Positions 1 through 5,976 of a stretch of DNA of 7,163 nt are shown here, piece by piece (positions within the stretch are counted from its first letter, which is position 1; each line of letters begins with the position of its first letter). The translations under genes and the position numbers were made by a program. Source of the stretch: Myxococcales bacterium (GTDB lineage: Bacteria; Myxococcota; Myxococcia; Myxococcales; Myxococcaceae); assembly GCA_003153055.1 (NCBI GenBank), contig PMBV01000419.1, positions 753 to 7,915 on the forward strand, read 5' to 3'. The notes below the pieces were generated by a model, which searched no databases, was not told where the DNA came from, and was given only the letters and a program-made list of their open reading frames with translations.

Positions 1-215
1 CGCACCCGCACCCGACATCCGTGCGCGTTCCCGGCTCCCGTCCGCGTCCCGGCTCCCGTCCGCGCACGCGCACGCGCACCCGCACCCGCACCCGCACCCG
101 ACATCCGTGCGCGTTCCCGGCTGCCATCCGCGTTCCCGGCTCCCGTCCGCGTCCCCGGCTCCCGTCCGCGTCCCCTGCTCCCGTCCGCGTCCCCTGCTCC
201 CGTTCGCGTTCCCGG
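1..215. repeat. Compound GC-rich tandem repeat array (partial at left edge)
   Basis: Two repeat types are interleaved. A CGCACC/CGCACG hexamer tract occupies 1-12 and about 63-98. Degenerate 18-19 bp units of the form CTCCCGTCCGCGTCCCCGG lie at 35-52 (18 bp) and in five contiguous 19 bp copies at 121-139, 140-158, 159-177, 178-196 and 197-215. The copies at 159 and 178 are identical. A 36 bp segment (1-36) recurs exactly at 87-122, giving an 86 bp higher-order period. The array begins before the window, so its full size is unknown. It lies 33 bp beyond the stop codon of the minus-strand gene. No convincing gene is present here; translations are Arg/Pro-rich low complexity. Confidence 0.9.
79..99 (-). 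other. Canonical G-quadruplex motif in the hexamer tract
   Basis: Read on the minus strand this is (GGGTGC)3GGG: four runs of three G separated by three loops of three bases, which fits the standard G3N1-7 rule. The plus strand carries the matching C-runs, a possible i-motif. It lies about 150 bp downstream of the stop of the minus-strand gene at 248-1024, so it would be in that transcript if transcription reads on. The motif is seen directly; folding in the cell is inference. Confidence 0.7.
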
Positions 216-247
216 TTACGCCGCGCTCCCGGCCCAGAACCGCACCC

Positions 248-1024
248 TCATTCGTCTTCCGGCTCTTCACCTTCCGAGTCAGCCGGGTCTTCATCGGCAG
301 CGCTCTTGATGAGCTGAGTGAGCCGGGTGGCCCGCTGCGCCCCGATGATTCCCTGGCTCCTCAAGAACTCGACCAACTCCTCCAGCGTGACCTTCGCTGC
401 CTCCAGCTCGCTCGCCGCAACGGTGTCACCAATCCGCTCGAGGGTATCGTCGAGGTGTTCGAACGCGATGGGCTGGGGGCCCTCCGACCAGGCGGCCTCG
501 AGGAGCGTCTCGGCGACCGACAGACGCAAGGCCTGGCCGGACTTCGGCCCGCGCTTGGCGAACTGCTCGAGCCAATCGTCGACCAGATCGGTGTTCAGCC
601 GCGCCAACGGAATCAACGAATCGAGCGTCTCAGCCACGTAGTCGGCGTCGAAGTGCGAAGGGTCCGAGGCGTAGCCGAAGGCCTCCTCGAGGAGCACCTG
701 CGCGACCAAGGCGTTGGCCTCGTCTGGGGTGGCGCCCTCCGCACCGAGCGCGGCAAGGGCCGCTCGAGCCTTGGGCCCCAATGCCGGGTCGCTGTCAATG
801 CGGGCCGTGGCGGCGCGGGTGAGGAGCACGATGGCCTGCTGCTGAACCTCGTTCGACGGCTGGGCCCGGCCCTTGGCCCCGAGGATCGCCGCGCGCTCCT
901 TGGGAGCCCGGGTTGCTTCGGCGACCAGCGCGGCCTCGTCGGGATCGAGCCCGGGGACGTCGCCCTTTTCCAGGAGCGCGACGGTGGCGGAGAGATCGAG
1001 GAACCTCGCGATCAGTGGATGCAT
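248..1024 (-). CDS. Uncharacterised 258-residue helical protein with acidic C-terminal tail
   Basis: I do not recognise a family. The start MHPLIARF at 1024 is preferred over an upstream in-frame ATG at 1093, because the 23 extra codons are Arg/Pro-rich with many A/T third positions, whereas GC-rich third positions begin at 1024. The protein has no signal peptide and no membrane segment, so it is probably cytoplasmic. The sequence is rich in Ala, Leu and Glu and looks mostly alpha-helical. The last 20 or so residues are dominated by Asp and Glu (SAADEDPADSEGEEPEDE), probably disordered. No catalytic motif is evident. It is transcribed divergently from recX, across roughly 110-180 bp depending on the recX start. 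No Shine-Dalgarno sequence precedes the ATG, so a leaderless mRNA is possible. Downstream is the tandem repeat array. That it is a real gene is supported by codon bias over its whole length; its function is unknown. Confidence 0.75.
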   Translation of the reverse strand: MHPLIARFLDLSATVALLEKGDVPGLDPDEAALVAEATRAPKERAAILGAKGRAQPSNEVQQQAIVLLTRAATARIDSDPALGPKARAALAALGAEGATPDEANALVAQVLLEEAFGYASDPSHFDADYVAETLDSLIPLARLNTDLVDDWLEQFAKRGPKSGQALRLSVAETLLEAAWSEGPQPIAFEHLDDTLERIGDTVAASELEAAKVTLEELVEFLRSQGIIGAQRATRLTQLIKSAADEDPADSEGEEPEDE

Positions 1025-1030
1025 GGGCCG

Positions 1031-1063
1031 CACGTAGCACAGTGGTGCGCGCGAAGGTCGCGC
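1031..1063 (-). promoter_or_regulatory. Candidate leaderless promoter and inverted repeat for the minus-strand gene
   Basis: On the minus strand a TGTGCTACGTG element places a possible -10 (TACGTG, 1031-1036) six bases before the ATG at 1024, the spacing expected of a leaderless transcript. A perfect inverted repeat GCGCGA-AGG-TCGCGC lies at 1049-1063, where the -35 region would fall, as an operator might. Both are weak by sequence alone. A near-identical CTACGTGCGG string also occurs inside coding sequence around 4913, so chance is a real alternative. Confidence 0.25.
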
Positions 1064-1167
1064 CGGGAATCCGGGGTCGAGGTTCCTCCTCATGGGCTCG
1101 GTCTCCGAATGGAAGTTGCGTTGGTCGAGCGCCAGCAGATGCGAGGAGGGCGGCCCCAGCGTGAACC

Positions 1168-1196
1168 TTGGACGGGGCAGGGCGAGGTGCTAGCTC
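1168..1196 (+). promoter_or_regulatory. Candidate promoter for recX
   Basis: TTGGAC at 1168-1173 is followed after a 17 bp spacer by TAGCTC at 1191-1196, with TGC directly before it as an extended -10. The -35 match and spacing are good; the -10 match is poor apart from its leading TA. If it is real, transcription would begin near 1203 and the GTG at 1208 would be the recX start on an almost leaderless mRNA. Confidence 0.3.
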
Positions 1197-1654
1197 TCGC
1201 GACGACGGTGACGACCGACCCACCACGGCAGGACGCGACGGCGAAGGCGGTAACGCTCTTGGCCTCGCGGGAGCGCACCCGTCTCGAGCTCACGCGGGCG
1301 CTCCGCTCGAAGGGCTACTCGGAGGCCGAGTGTGAAGCGGCCATCGCCCGCGTCGTCGAGCTCGGCTACCTCGATGATGGTCGTGTCGCGGCTCAGCGGG
1401 CCGCCCACCTCCTCTCCGCGGGCAAGAGCCGGTCTGAGGTCGTGCGCCGACTCTCGGCCCAAGGCATCGAACCTCCGCTCGCCATCGACGCCGTTCGCCG
1501 GCAGGCCGAGGCCAGCGGTCAAGACGATGAGGCTGTCGCGCGTGCGCTCGTCTCGGCCCGCCACCTCGAAGGGCCCAAGGCGGCGCGGTTCCTCGCTGGC
1601 CGGGGCTTTGACGAGACGCTCATCCGACGGCTCCTGGGCCTCGACGACGACTAG
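1187..1654 (+). CDS. recX: Regulatory protein RecX
   Basis: RecX binds RecA filaments and modulates (usually inhibits) recombinase activity in the cytoplasm during DNA repair. The translation shows the family's repeated three-helix modules: AVTLLASRERTRLELTRALRSKGY followed by a segment ending ELGYLDDGRVA, then a second module around SRSEVVRRLSAQGI and a third ending FLAGRGFDETLIRRLLG. With about 155 residues it is a typical full-length RecX. The start is uncertain. The frame is open far upstream, but A/T-rich third positions before about 1190 argue against ATG 1139. GTG 1187 has AGGG four bases upstream, and GTG 1208 is the alternative favoured by a possible promoter at 1168-1196. recA is not adjacent in this window. 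The gene ends 41 bp before the bamD-like gene. The family call is firm; the start is not. Confidence 0.86.
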   Translation: MLALATTVTTDPPRQDATAKAVTLLASRERTRLELTRALRSKGYSEAECEAAIARVVELGYLDDGRVAAQRAAHLLSAGKSRSEVVRRLSAQGIEPPLAIDAVRRQAEASGQDDEAVARALVSARHLEGPKAARFLAGRGFDETLIRRLLGLDDD

Positions 1655-1670
1655 CGCTGGTGGCCGGCGA

Positions 1671-1686
1671 AGATATTCTCTAAACC
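1671..1686 (+). promoter_or_regulatory. AT-rich island before the bamD-like gene, possible -10 region
   Basis: The 41 bp gap between recX and the next gene contains the most AT-rich stretch nearby. TATTCT at 1674-1679 and CTAAAC at 1680-1685 are both -10-like, and the second lies about ten bases before the GTG start. No good -35 hexamer is present and no Shine-Dalgarno precedes the GTG. This is only a weak candidate. Confidence 0.25.
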
Positions 1687-1695
1687 TCCCACCCT

Positions 1696-2556
1696 GTGAA
1701 GCACCTCTTCTTTTCTCTGACGTGCCTGGGCGCCCTCGGGCCCCTCGGCTGTGCCTCCTTCGGGACCTTCGCCAACAGCGGCAACGGTGATGTCGAGGTG
1801 GTGTACGGTGTCGATGCCGAGGACAACCTCAAGCGCGGCGAGCTGGCCGTGACGGCCAAGAACTTCGCCGAGGCCGCCAAGTACTTCGAGTATGTGAAGA
1901 CGAAGTTCCCGTACCTCGAGGCGGCCAAGACGGCCGAGCTCAAGCTCGGTGACACGGACTTCGAGCGGGATCGTTTCGCCGAGGCGCGCGACCGGTACCA
2001 GAACTTCGTGCGCTTGCACCCGACTCATTCGCGGGTCGACTACGCCGCCTACCGCGCCGCCCTGACTCATTACCGAGACATCCCCTCGGACTTCTTCCTC
2101 CTGCCCCCGTCCTCTGAGAAGGAGCAGGTCGAGGTGAAGAGCGCGCTGACCGCGATGAACGAATTCCTGTTGACCTACCCCGACTCGCAATTTGGCGCGG
2201 AGGCCAAGAAGCTGCTGGGCGACATCAAGCGGCGCCTCGCCGAGCACGAGCTGTCGGTGGCGGACTTCTATGCCAAGCGTGGCCGCTGGCCCGCGGTGGT
2301 GGGCCGGCTGTCGGTGGTGGCCAAGAGCTACGGCGGGGTCGGGTACGACGAGCGGACCTTCTTCGGCCTCTACGACGCCTACCAGAAGCTGAACGAGCCC
2401 CAGAAGGCCGCCGATGTTCTCCGCGCCTACGTGGGCAAGTACCCCGAGGATCCAGGGGCCAAGCGCGCGCAGATCCTCCTCGCTTCCCTTCCTCCGCTCG
2501 TCGAGGCCCCCAAGCCCACCGCTGTTCCAGATGGGGCGCCTGACGCCGGGCGATGA
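1696..2556 (+). CDS. bamD: Outer membrane assembly lipoprotein, BamD family
   Basis: BamD is the essential TPR lipoprotein of the BAM complex, which folds beta-barrel proteins into the outer membrane from the periplasmic face. The GTG start gives a short basic, hydrophobic signal peptide (MKHLFFSLTCLGALGPLGC). Cys19 is the probable lipidated residue, followed by Ala-Ser, with no Asp at +2, consistent with outer-membrane sorting. The lipobox PLGC is atypical, with Pro at -3. TPR-like helices start near residue 44 and continue to the C-terminus. A segment around residues 158-217 (TYPDSQFGAEAKK, then RRLAEHELSVADFYAKRGRW) closely resembles the matching region of E. coli BamD, including the hallmark FY-KRG-W pattern. 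The length of 286 residues is somewhat above the 245 of E. coli. The gene overlaps the next one by four bases (ATGA), implying coupled translation. A BamD-like TPR lipoprotein outside BAM, such as a paralogue, is the main alternative. Confidence 0.85.
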   Translation: MKHLFFSLTCLGALGPLGCASFGTFANSGNGDVEVVYGVDAEDNLKRGELAVTAKNFAEAAKYFEYVKTKFPYLEAAKTAELKLGDTDFERDRFAEARDRYQNFVRLHPTHSRVDYAAYRAALTHYRDIPSDFFLLPPSSEKEQVEVKSALTAMNEFLLTYPDSQFGAEAKKLLGDIKRRLAEHELSVADFYAKRGRWPAVVGRLSVVAKSYGGVGYDERTFFGLYDAYQKLNEPQKAADVLRAYVGKYPEDPGAKRAQILLASLPPLVEAPKPTAVPDGAPDAGR

Positions 2557-3185
2557 GCCAGCTCTGGCGGTTCGTCGGGTTCCTCCTCGCGACGCTGGCC
2601 CTTGTCGTGACGGTCCTCGTGCTGGGCCCCAAGCTGCTGGGCGCGGCGGGACCGGAGGCAGAGATCGTCACGGCGCTCAAGCACGAGGAGCAGCGAGGGG
2701 TCTCGGTGCGCCTCCCCTTCGGGACCCTGCGATCCACCGAGCTCCAGTACCAGCGGCTCAGCGTTACCCTCGACGGCTCGGGAGCGGTGGCCACCGTCAC
2801 CGGCACGCTCGACTTCGTCGGCTTCCTCGAGCGCCCCTCGGGCACCTCGTCGACCTCGGTCTCGTCTCTCGGGCTGGAGCGTCAGCGGTGGCGGCTCCAG
2901 GGCCGGACCTGGGCCGCGGAAGATGGGCCGATCCCAGGGCTCGCCGCCGTGGTGGTGGCCTTGGAGCAGCGGCGCGAGCAGTTGGCAGGCACGGTGGAGG
3001 CCGGCGTCACCCATCGGGTGTACAGGGCCGAGGCGTGGTACATTCGCTCCGAGCGCGAGGGCGTGACGGTGAGCGAGGACTATCGACTCCAGGAGGACCG
3101 ACGCGAACGACCCATCGACGAGCGCGGCACGACTCGGTTCGCGCTGGCTCCGAGCCTCGACGGTGGGTTTGTCGTGAGCCCGTGA
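2553..3185 (+). CDS. Unrecognised membrane-anchored protein coupled to bamD
   Basis: The 210-residue product begins with a hydrophobic segment at about residues 7-25 (FVGFLLATLALVVTVLVLG) preceded by one Arg. There is no lipobox and no clear signal-peptidase site. It therefore looks like an inner-membrane anchor holding a periplasmic domain of about 180 residues. That domain alternates predicted beta strands with a helix around residues 130-150, and its last third is rich in Arg and Glu. I do not recognise a family; an NTF2-like fold is conceivable but unsupported by any motif. The ATG lies inside the end of the bamD-like gene (ATGA overlap), so the two are probably translated together and an envelope role is the simplest inference. 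Codon use matches the neighbours. The TPR gene follows after 43 bp. Confidence 0.83.
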   Translation: MSQLWRFVGFLLATLALVVTVLVLGPKLLGAAGPEAEIVTALKHEEQRGVSVRLPFGTLRSTELQYQRLSVTLDGSGAVATVTGTLDFVGFLERPSGTSSTSVSSLGLERQRWRLQGRTWAAEDGPIPGLAAVVVALEQRREQLAGTVEAGVTHRVYRAEAWYIRSEREGVTVSEDYRLQEDRRERPIDERGTTRFALAPSLDGGFVVSP

Positions 3186-3206
3186 GAGTGGCGGGTCGTT
3201 TTCAGG

Positions 3207-3220
3207 TAGGGTAACGAGGA
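3207..3220 (+). promoter_or_regulatory. Shine-Dalgarno and weak -10-like element before the TPR gene
   Basis: GAGGA at 3216-3220 lies eight bases before the ATG at 3229 and fixes that start. TAGGGT at 3207-3212 fits the loose TANNNT -10 pattern, but no -35 hexamer is visible at the right distance and it overlaps the leader, so a promoter here is doubtful. The ribosome binding site is the solid part. Confidence 0.5.
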
Positions 3221-3228
3221 CCCACGAG

Positions 3229-3966
3229 ATGGACGACTCGCTCAAGCAGCTGCTCACTCTCGGACGGGGCTACTTCGACAAGAAGCAGTACGTCGAGGCC
3301 GAGAAGTACCTCGCGGCGGTCGTGGAGCAGAACCAGGCCTTCGCCGACGTGTACAACATGCTCGGCGTCGTCTACCACGACCAGGGGCAGTTCGCCCGAG
3401 CCCAGCGGGCCTTCGAGGCGGCGCTCCGGATCAACCCCGCTTACACAGACGCGGCCCTCAACCTCGCGGTCATCTACAACGATCTCGGAAAATATCGCGA
3501 GGCCAAAGAGGTCTACGCCGCGGCGCTCGGCCGTCAGCGCTCCGCGCCCAACCGCATCGACCCCTTTGTGAAGGGGAAAATCGCCAACATGTACGCGGAT
3601 ATCGCTGACGTGTTGGTCTCCAGCGGCCTGCTCCAGGAGGCGGTCGCCGAGTTCCGCCGGGCGCTCGAGCTGGGCCCCGCGTTCGTCGACATTCGGCTCA
3701 AGCTGGCGAACGTCTTGAGGGACCTGGGCGACCACGAGAACAGCCTGCTCGAGTTCGAGGAGATCCTCCGAATCAACCCCGACTACATCCCTGGCCGGGT
3801 GCACTATGGCATCGCGCTCTATTCAGCGGGTCGCAGGGAGGACGCGCTGGCGGTGTGGGAGGACGTCCTCGTTCGCCACCCGGGCAACAAGAGCGCTGAG
3901 ATGTACCTCAACCTCGTTCGCGACGGCGCCAGTCAGAATGCTGGGAAAGCGGGAGGGTTTGAGTGA
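3229..3966 (+). CDS. Cytoplasmic tetratricopeptide-repeat protein (six TPRs)
   Basis: The 245-residue protein is almost entirely TPRs. Six 34-residue units run at about residues 5-38, 39-72, 73-106, 119-152, 153-186 and 187-220, with the usual Gly/Ala-Tyr-Ala pattern and closing NP or GP turns (ALRINPAY, ALELGPAF, ILRINPDY). Repeats three and four are separated by a linker containing RIDPFVKG. There is no signal peptide or membrane segment, so it should act in the cytoplasm, presumably as a protein-binding scaffold. The C-terminal 25 residues are polar. Its stop shares one base with the ATG of the FHA gene (TGATG), so the two are likely made together and may interact. That partnership is inference. 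The specific role is unknown; TPR proteins with this layout are found in many pathways. Confidence 0.9.
   Translation: MDDSLKQLLTLGRGYFDKKQYVEAEKYLAAVVEQNQAFADVYNMLGVVYHDQGQFARAQRAFEAALRINPAYTDAALNLAVIYNDLGKYREAKEVYAAALGRQRSAPNRIDPFVKGKIANMYADIADVLVSSGLLQEAVAEFRRALELGPAFVDIRLKLANVLRDLGDHENSLLEFEEILRINPDYIPGRVHYGIALYSAGRREDALAVWEDVLVRHPGNKSAEMYLNLVRDGASQNAGKAGGFE
3952..3956 (+). promoter_or_regulatory. Shine-Dalgarno for the FHA gene
   Basis: GGAGG lies nine bases before the ATG at 3966, inside the last codons of the TPR gene. It favours ATG 3966 over the GTG at 3963 immediately before it. Confidence 0.65.
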
Positions 3967-4931
3967 TGCTTCAGGTCCAACCGAAGCCTGGCTCAGGAGT
4001 TCCCATCGTGTCTGACGGGTACGCACTCAAGTTCATCTCCGGCAAGTACCAGGGAGGTGAGTTCCCCTTGAAGGGCGACAAACAGCTCATCATCGGCCGA
4101 TCGAGCGAGCTCGACATGGTGCTGGTGGAAGACATGGTCTCGCGGAAGCACGCGAAGATCTCCATGACCAACGGGAAGATCACCATCGAGGACCTGGGCT
4201 CGACCAATGGCACCTTCGTCAACGGCGAGAAGGTGAAGACCTCGCGCCTCAAGGAAGGCGACCGCATTCTCATCGGCACCTCGATCCTCAAGCTCGTGCG
4301 CCAGGGCGCCAACGCCCCTGAGCTGTCCGACGCGCAGGTGAAGCAGAACCTCGAGCAGGTGGCGGCGGTGCAGTCGACCCGCCAGACCCGCACGGCGATG
4401 ACGGGGAAGCTCGAAGAAGTGCCCCTCCCGGACCTGCTCCAGCTGTTCCACACCTCGAAGAAGAATGGCGTGCTGGTGGTGACGGGGGCACAGCAGGCTC
4501 GCATCTACCTGCGCCAGGGGAAGATCTACTACGCCGTCATCGACGAGAATCACGAGCTGGGCCCGTCGAAGAGCTTCAACCGGATCATCACCTGGGAGCA
4601 CGGCGAGTTTGAGCTGCGGCCGCCGGACAACCAGGAGTTCATGACCGAGCTCGACGAGCCGACCGAGGGTCTCCTGATGGAGGCGCTCCGGCAGCTCGAC
4701 GAGTTCCGCCGTATTCAGCCCTCGCTGCCGGCCCTGACCGACACGCTCTCGCTGGCCGTTCCCATGGAGGCGCCGCTGCGCGATCTCCACCCCGAGGAGC
4801 TCGACGTGCTCCAGCTCATCATCAACTGGGGCTCGCTCCAGGGTGTGCTCGACCATGCCCCGATGGACGACGTCGCGGTGGCGACGGCGGTGCTGAACCT
4901 CATGCAGCGCGGCTACGTGCGGGGCACATGA
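3966..4931 (+). CDS. FHA domain protein fused to DUF4388 (PATAN) domain
   Basis: This is a probable cytoplasmic signalling adaptor. The N-terminal FHA domain, residues about 19-112, carries the phosphothreonine-binding set: Gly44-Arg45, Ser59-Arg-Lys-His62 and Asn81-Gly82, with a further NG at 86-87. All key residues are intact, so phosphopeptide binding is expected. After a Gln-rich linker, residues about 143-225 (from MTGKLEEVPLPDLLQLFHTSKKNG) match DUF4388/PATAN, a domain common in myxobacterial regulatory proteins. The last 50 residues, ending DVAVATAVLNLMQRGYVRGT, form a helical tail resembling those that follow other DUF4388 domains. No kinase, phosphatase or receiver domain is encoded nearby. 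The gene is coupled to the TPR gene upstream and overlaps selD by four bases (ATGA). The domain calls are firm; the phosphorylated partner is unknown. Confidence 0.92.
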   Translation: MLQVQPKPGSGVPIVSDGYALKFISGKYQGGEFPLKGDKQLIIGRSSELDMVLVEDMVSRKHAKISMTNGKITIEDLGSTNGTFVNGEKVKTSRLKEGDRILIGTSILKLVRQGANAPELSDAQVKQNLEQVAAVQSTRQTRTAMTGKLEEVPLPDLLQLFHTSKKNGVLVVTGAQQARIYLRQGKIYYAVIDENHELGPSKSFNRIITWEHGEFELRPPDNQEFMTELDEPTEGLLMEALRQLDEFRRIQPSLPALTDTLSLAVPMEAPLRDLHPEELDVLQLIINWGSLQGVLDHAPMDDVAVATAVLNLMQRGYVRGT

Positions 4932-5974
4932 ACGCTCCCGCCCCCATTCGGCTGACCCAGCTCTCGAACTGTGCTGGGTGCGCTGCCAAGCTTCGGCCCG
5001 ACCTCTTGGGAGAGCTGCTCCGTGGCCTGCCTCGAGTGCGGGCGAAGGACGCGCTGGTCGGCTACGACACCCGCGACGACGCGGCCGTGTACCGGCTCAG
5101 CTCCAAACTGGCGGTCGTCGAGACGGTCGACTTCTTCCCTCCGGTCGTCGACGACCCCTACGCCTTTGGGCAGATCGCCGCCGCCAACGCGATGAGCGAC
5201 ATCTGGGCCATGGGGGCCAAGGCCCTGTTCGCCTTGAACCTGGTCGCCTTCCCCAAGGAGCTCCCCCTGTCGGTGCTCGAGGCGATCCTCGCCGGTGGGG
5301 CCGACAAGGCCACCGAGGCGGGTATTCCCGTGCTGGGTGGCCACTCGATTCAGTCGCCCGAGCCCAAGTACGGCATGGCGGTGACTGGGGTCGTTCACCC
5401 CAAGCACGTGCTCACCAATGCCGGGGCGCAGGCCGGTGACCAGCTCATTCTCACCAAGCCGCTGGGCACGGGCATCGCCACCACCGCCATCAAGCGGGGG
5501 AAGGCCGATCGCTCCCTCACCAAGCGAGTGACCGCCCAGATGGTGACCCTCAACAAGGCGGCCGGCGAGGTGTTCGCCAGTGGCGCCTTCAAGGTCAACG
5601 CCCTGACCGACGTCACCGGCTTCGGGTTGTTGGGCCACGCCATCGAGCTCGCCCGAGGCGCCAAGAAGCACCTCGTGTTGCACCTCGAGAACGTACCCAT
5701 CCTCGCGGGCGTCGCTGCGCTGGCCGAGGAGGGCGTGGTTCCCGGCGGCACCAAGACGAACCTGGAGCACGCGGCGAACTGGGTGCGTTTCCCCGAGGGG
5801 CTTCCCGAGCCGGTGCGCCACGTGCTGGCCGATGCCCAGACGAACGGGGGCCTCTTGGCCGCCGTCCCCGCCAAGCAGATCCCCAAGGCGCTCCGGGCGT
5901 TGGCGAAGGCGAAGGTCGAGGCCTGGGTCATCGGAGAGGTCGTCTCGAAGAAGCCCGGCGTGACGGTGCTGTAG
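4928..5974 (+). CDS. selD: Selenide, water dikinase (selenophosphate synthase)
   Basis: SelD makes monoselenophosphate from selenide and ATP, the selenium donor for selenocysteine and for 2-selenouridine in tRNA. The 348-residue product is full length (E. coli 347) and aligns along its whole length. The N-terminal active-site motif is CAGCAAK. Cys18 and Lys21 correspond to the catalytic Cys17 and Lys20 of E. coli. Cys18 is encoded by TGC, so this is a cysteine enzyme, not a selenoprotein. RDDAAVY (metal/ATP site), GGHSI-PEPKYG, TDVTGFGLLGH, VPGGT and DAQTNGGLL are all conserved. E. coli has Cys at the position of Ala20 here; this protein instead has an extra Cys15. The ATG overlaps the end of the FHA gene, and the amidase gene starts two bases after the stop. 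No selA, selB, selC or selU is in the window, so which selenium pathway it feeds is unknown. Confidence 0.97.
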   Translation: MNAPAPIRLTQLSNCAGCAAKLRPDLLGELLRGLPRVRAKDALVGYDTRDDAAVYRLSSKLAVVETVDFFPPVVDDPYAFGQIAAANAMSDIWAMGAKALFALNLVAFPKELPLSVLEAILAGGADKATEAGIPVLGGHSIQSPEPKYGMAVTGVVHPKHVLTNAGAQAGDQLILTKPLGTGIATTAIKRGKADRSLTKRVTAQMVTLNKAAGEVFASGAFKVNALTDVTGFGLLGHAIELARGAKKHLVLHLENVPILAGVAALAEEGVVPGGTKTNLEHAANWVRFPEGLPEPVRHVLADAQTNGGLLAAVPAKQIPKALRALAKAKVEAWVIGEVVSKKPGVTVL

Positions 5975-5976
5975 CG

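Noticed and set aside
1025..1093. Extended N-terminus of the minus-strand gene starting at 1093
   Set aside because: The 23 added codons are Arg/Pro-rich with poor third-position GC, and the region holds the putative promoter and inverted repeat.
107..1186. A very long open plus-strand frame continuous with recX, opposite the minus-strand gene
   Set aside because: Its translation is Arg/Pro low complexity over the repeat and then the antisense shadow of the gene at 248-1024. Only the part after about 1187 looks like RecX.
1655..1669. Hairpin CGCTGG-TGG-CCGGCG after the recX stop
   Set aside because: The stem is six pairs with one G-T wobble and no T-run follows, so it is not a convincing intrinsic terminator.
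1661..1679. Possible sigma-54 promoter before the bamD-like gene (TGGC core)
   Set aside because: The second element lacks the GC dinucleotide at the required spacing.
3202..3804. Minus-strand frame opposite the TPR gene
   Set aside because: The plus strand encodes six clear TPR units; the minus translation is Val/Glu/Leu-rich and matches nothing.
3963..3965. GTG as the start of the FHA gene
   Set aside because: ATG follows immediately at 3966 with GGAGG nine bases upstream and gives the usual stop-start overlap with the TPR gene.
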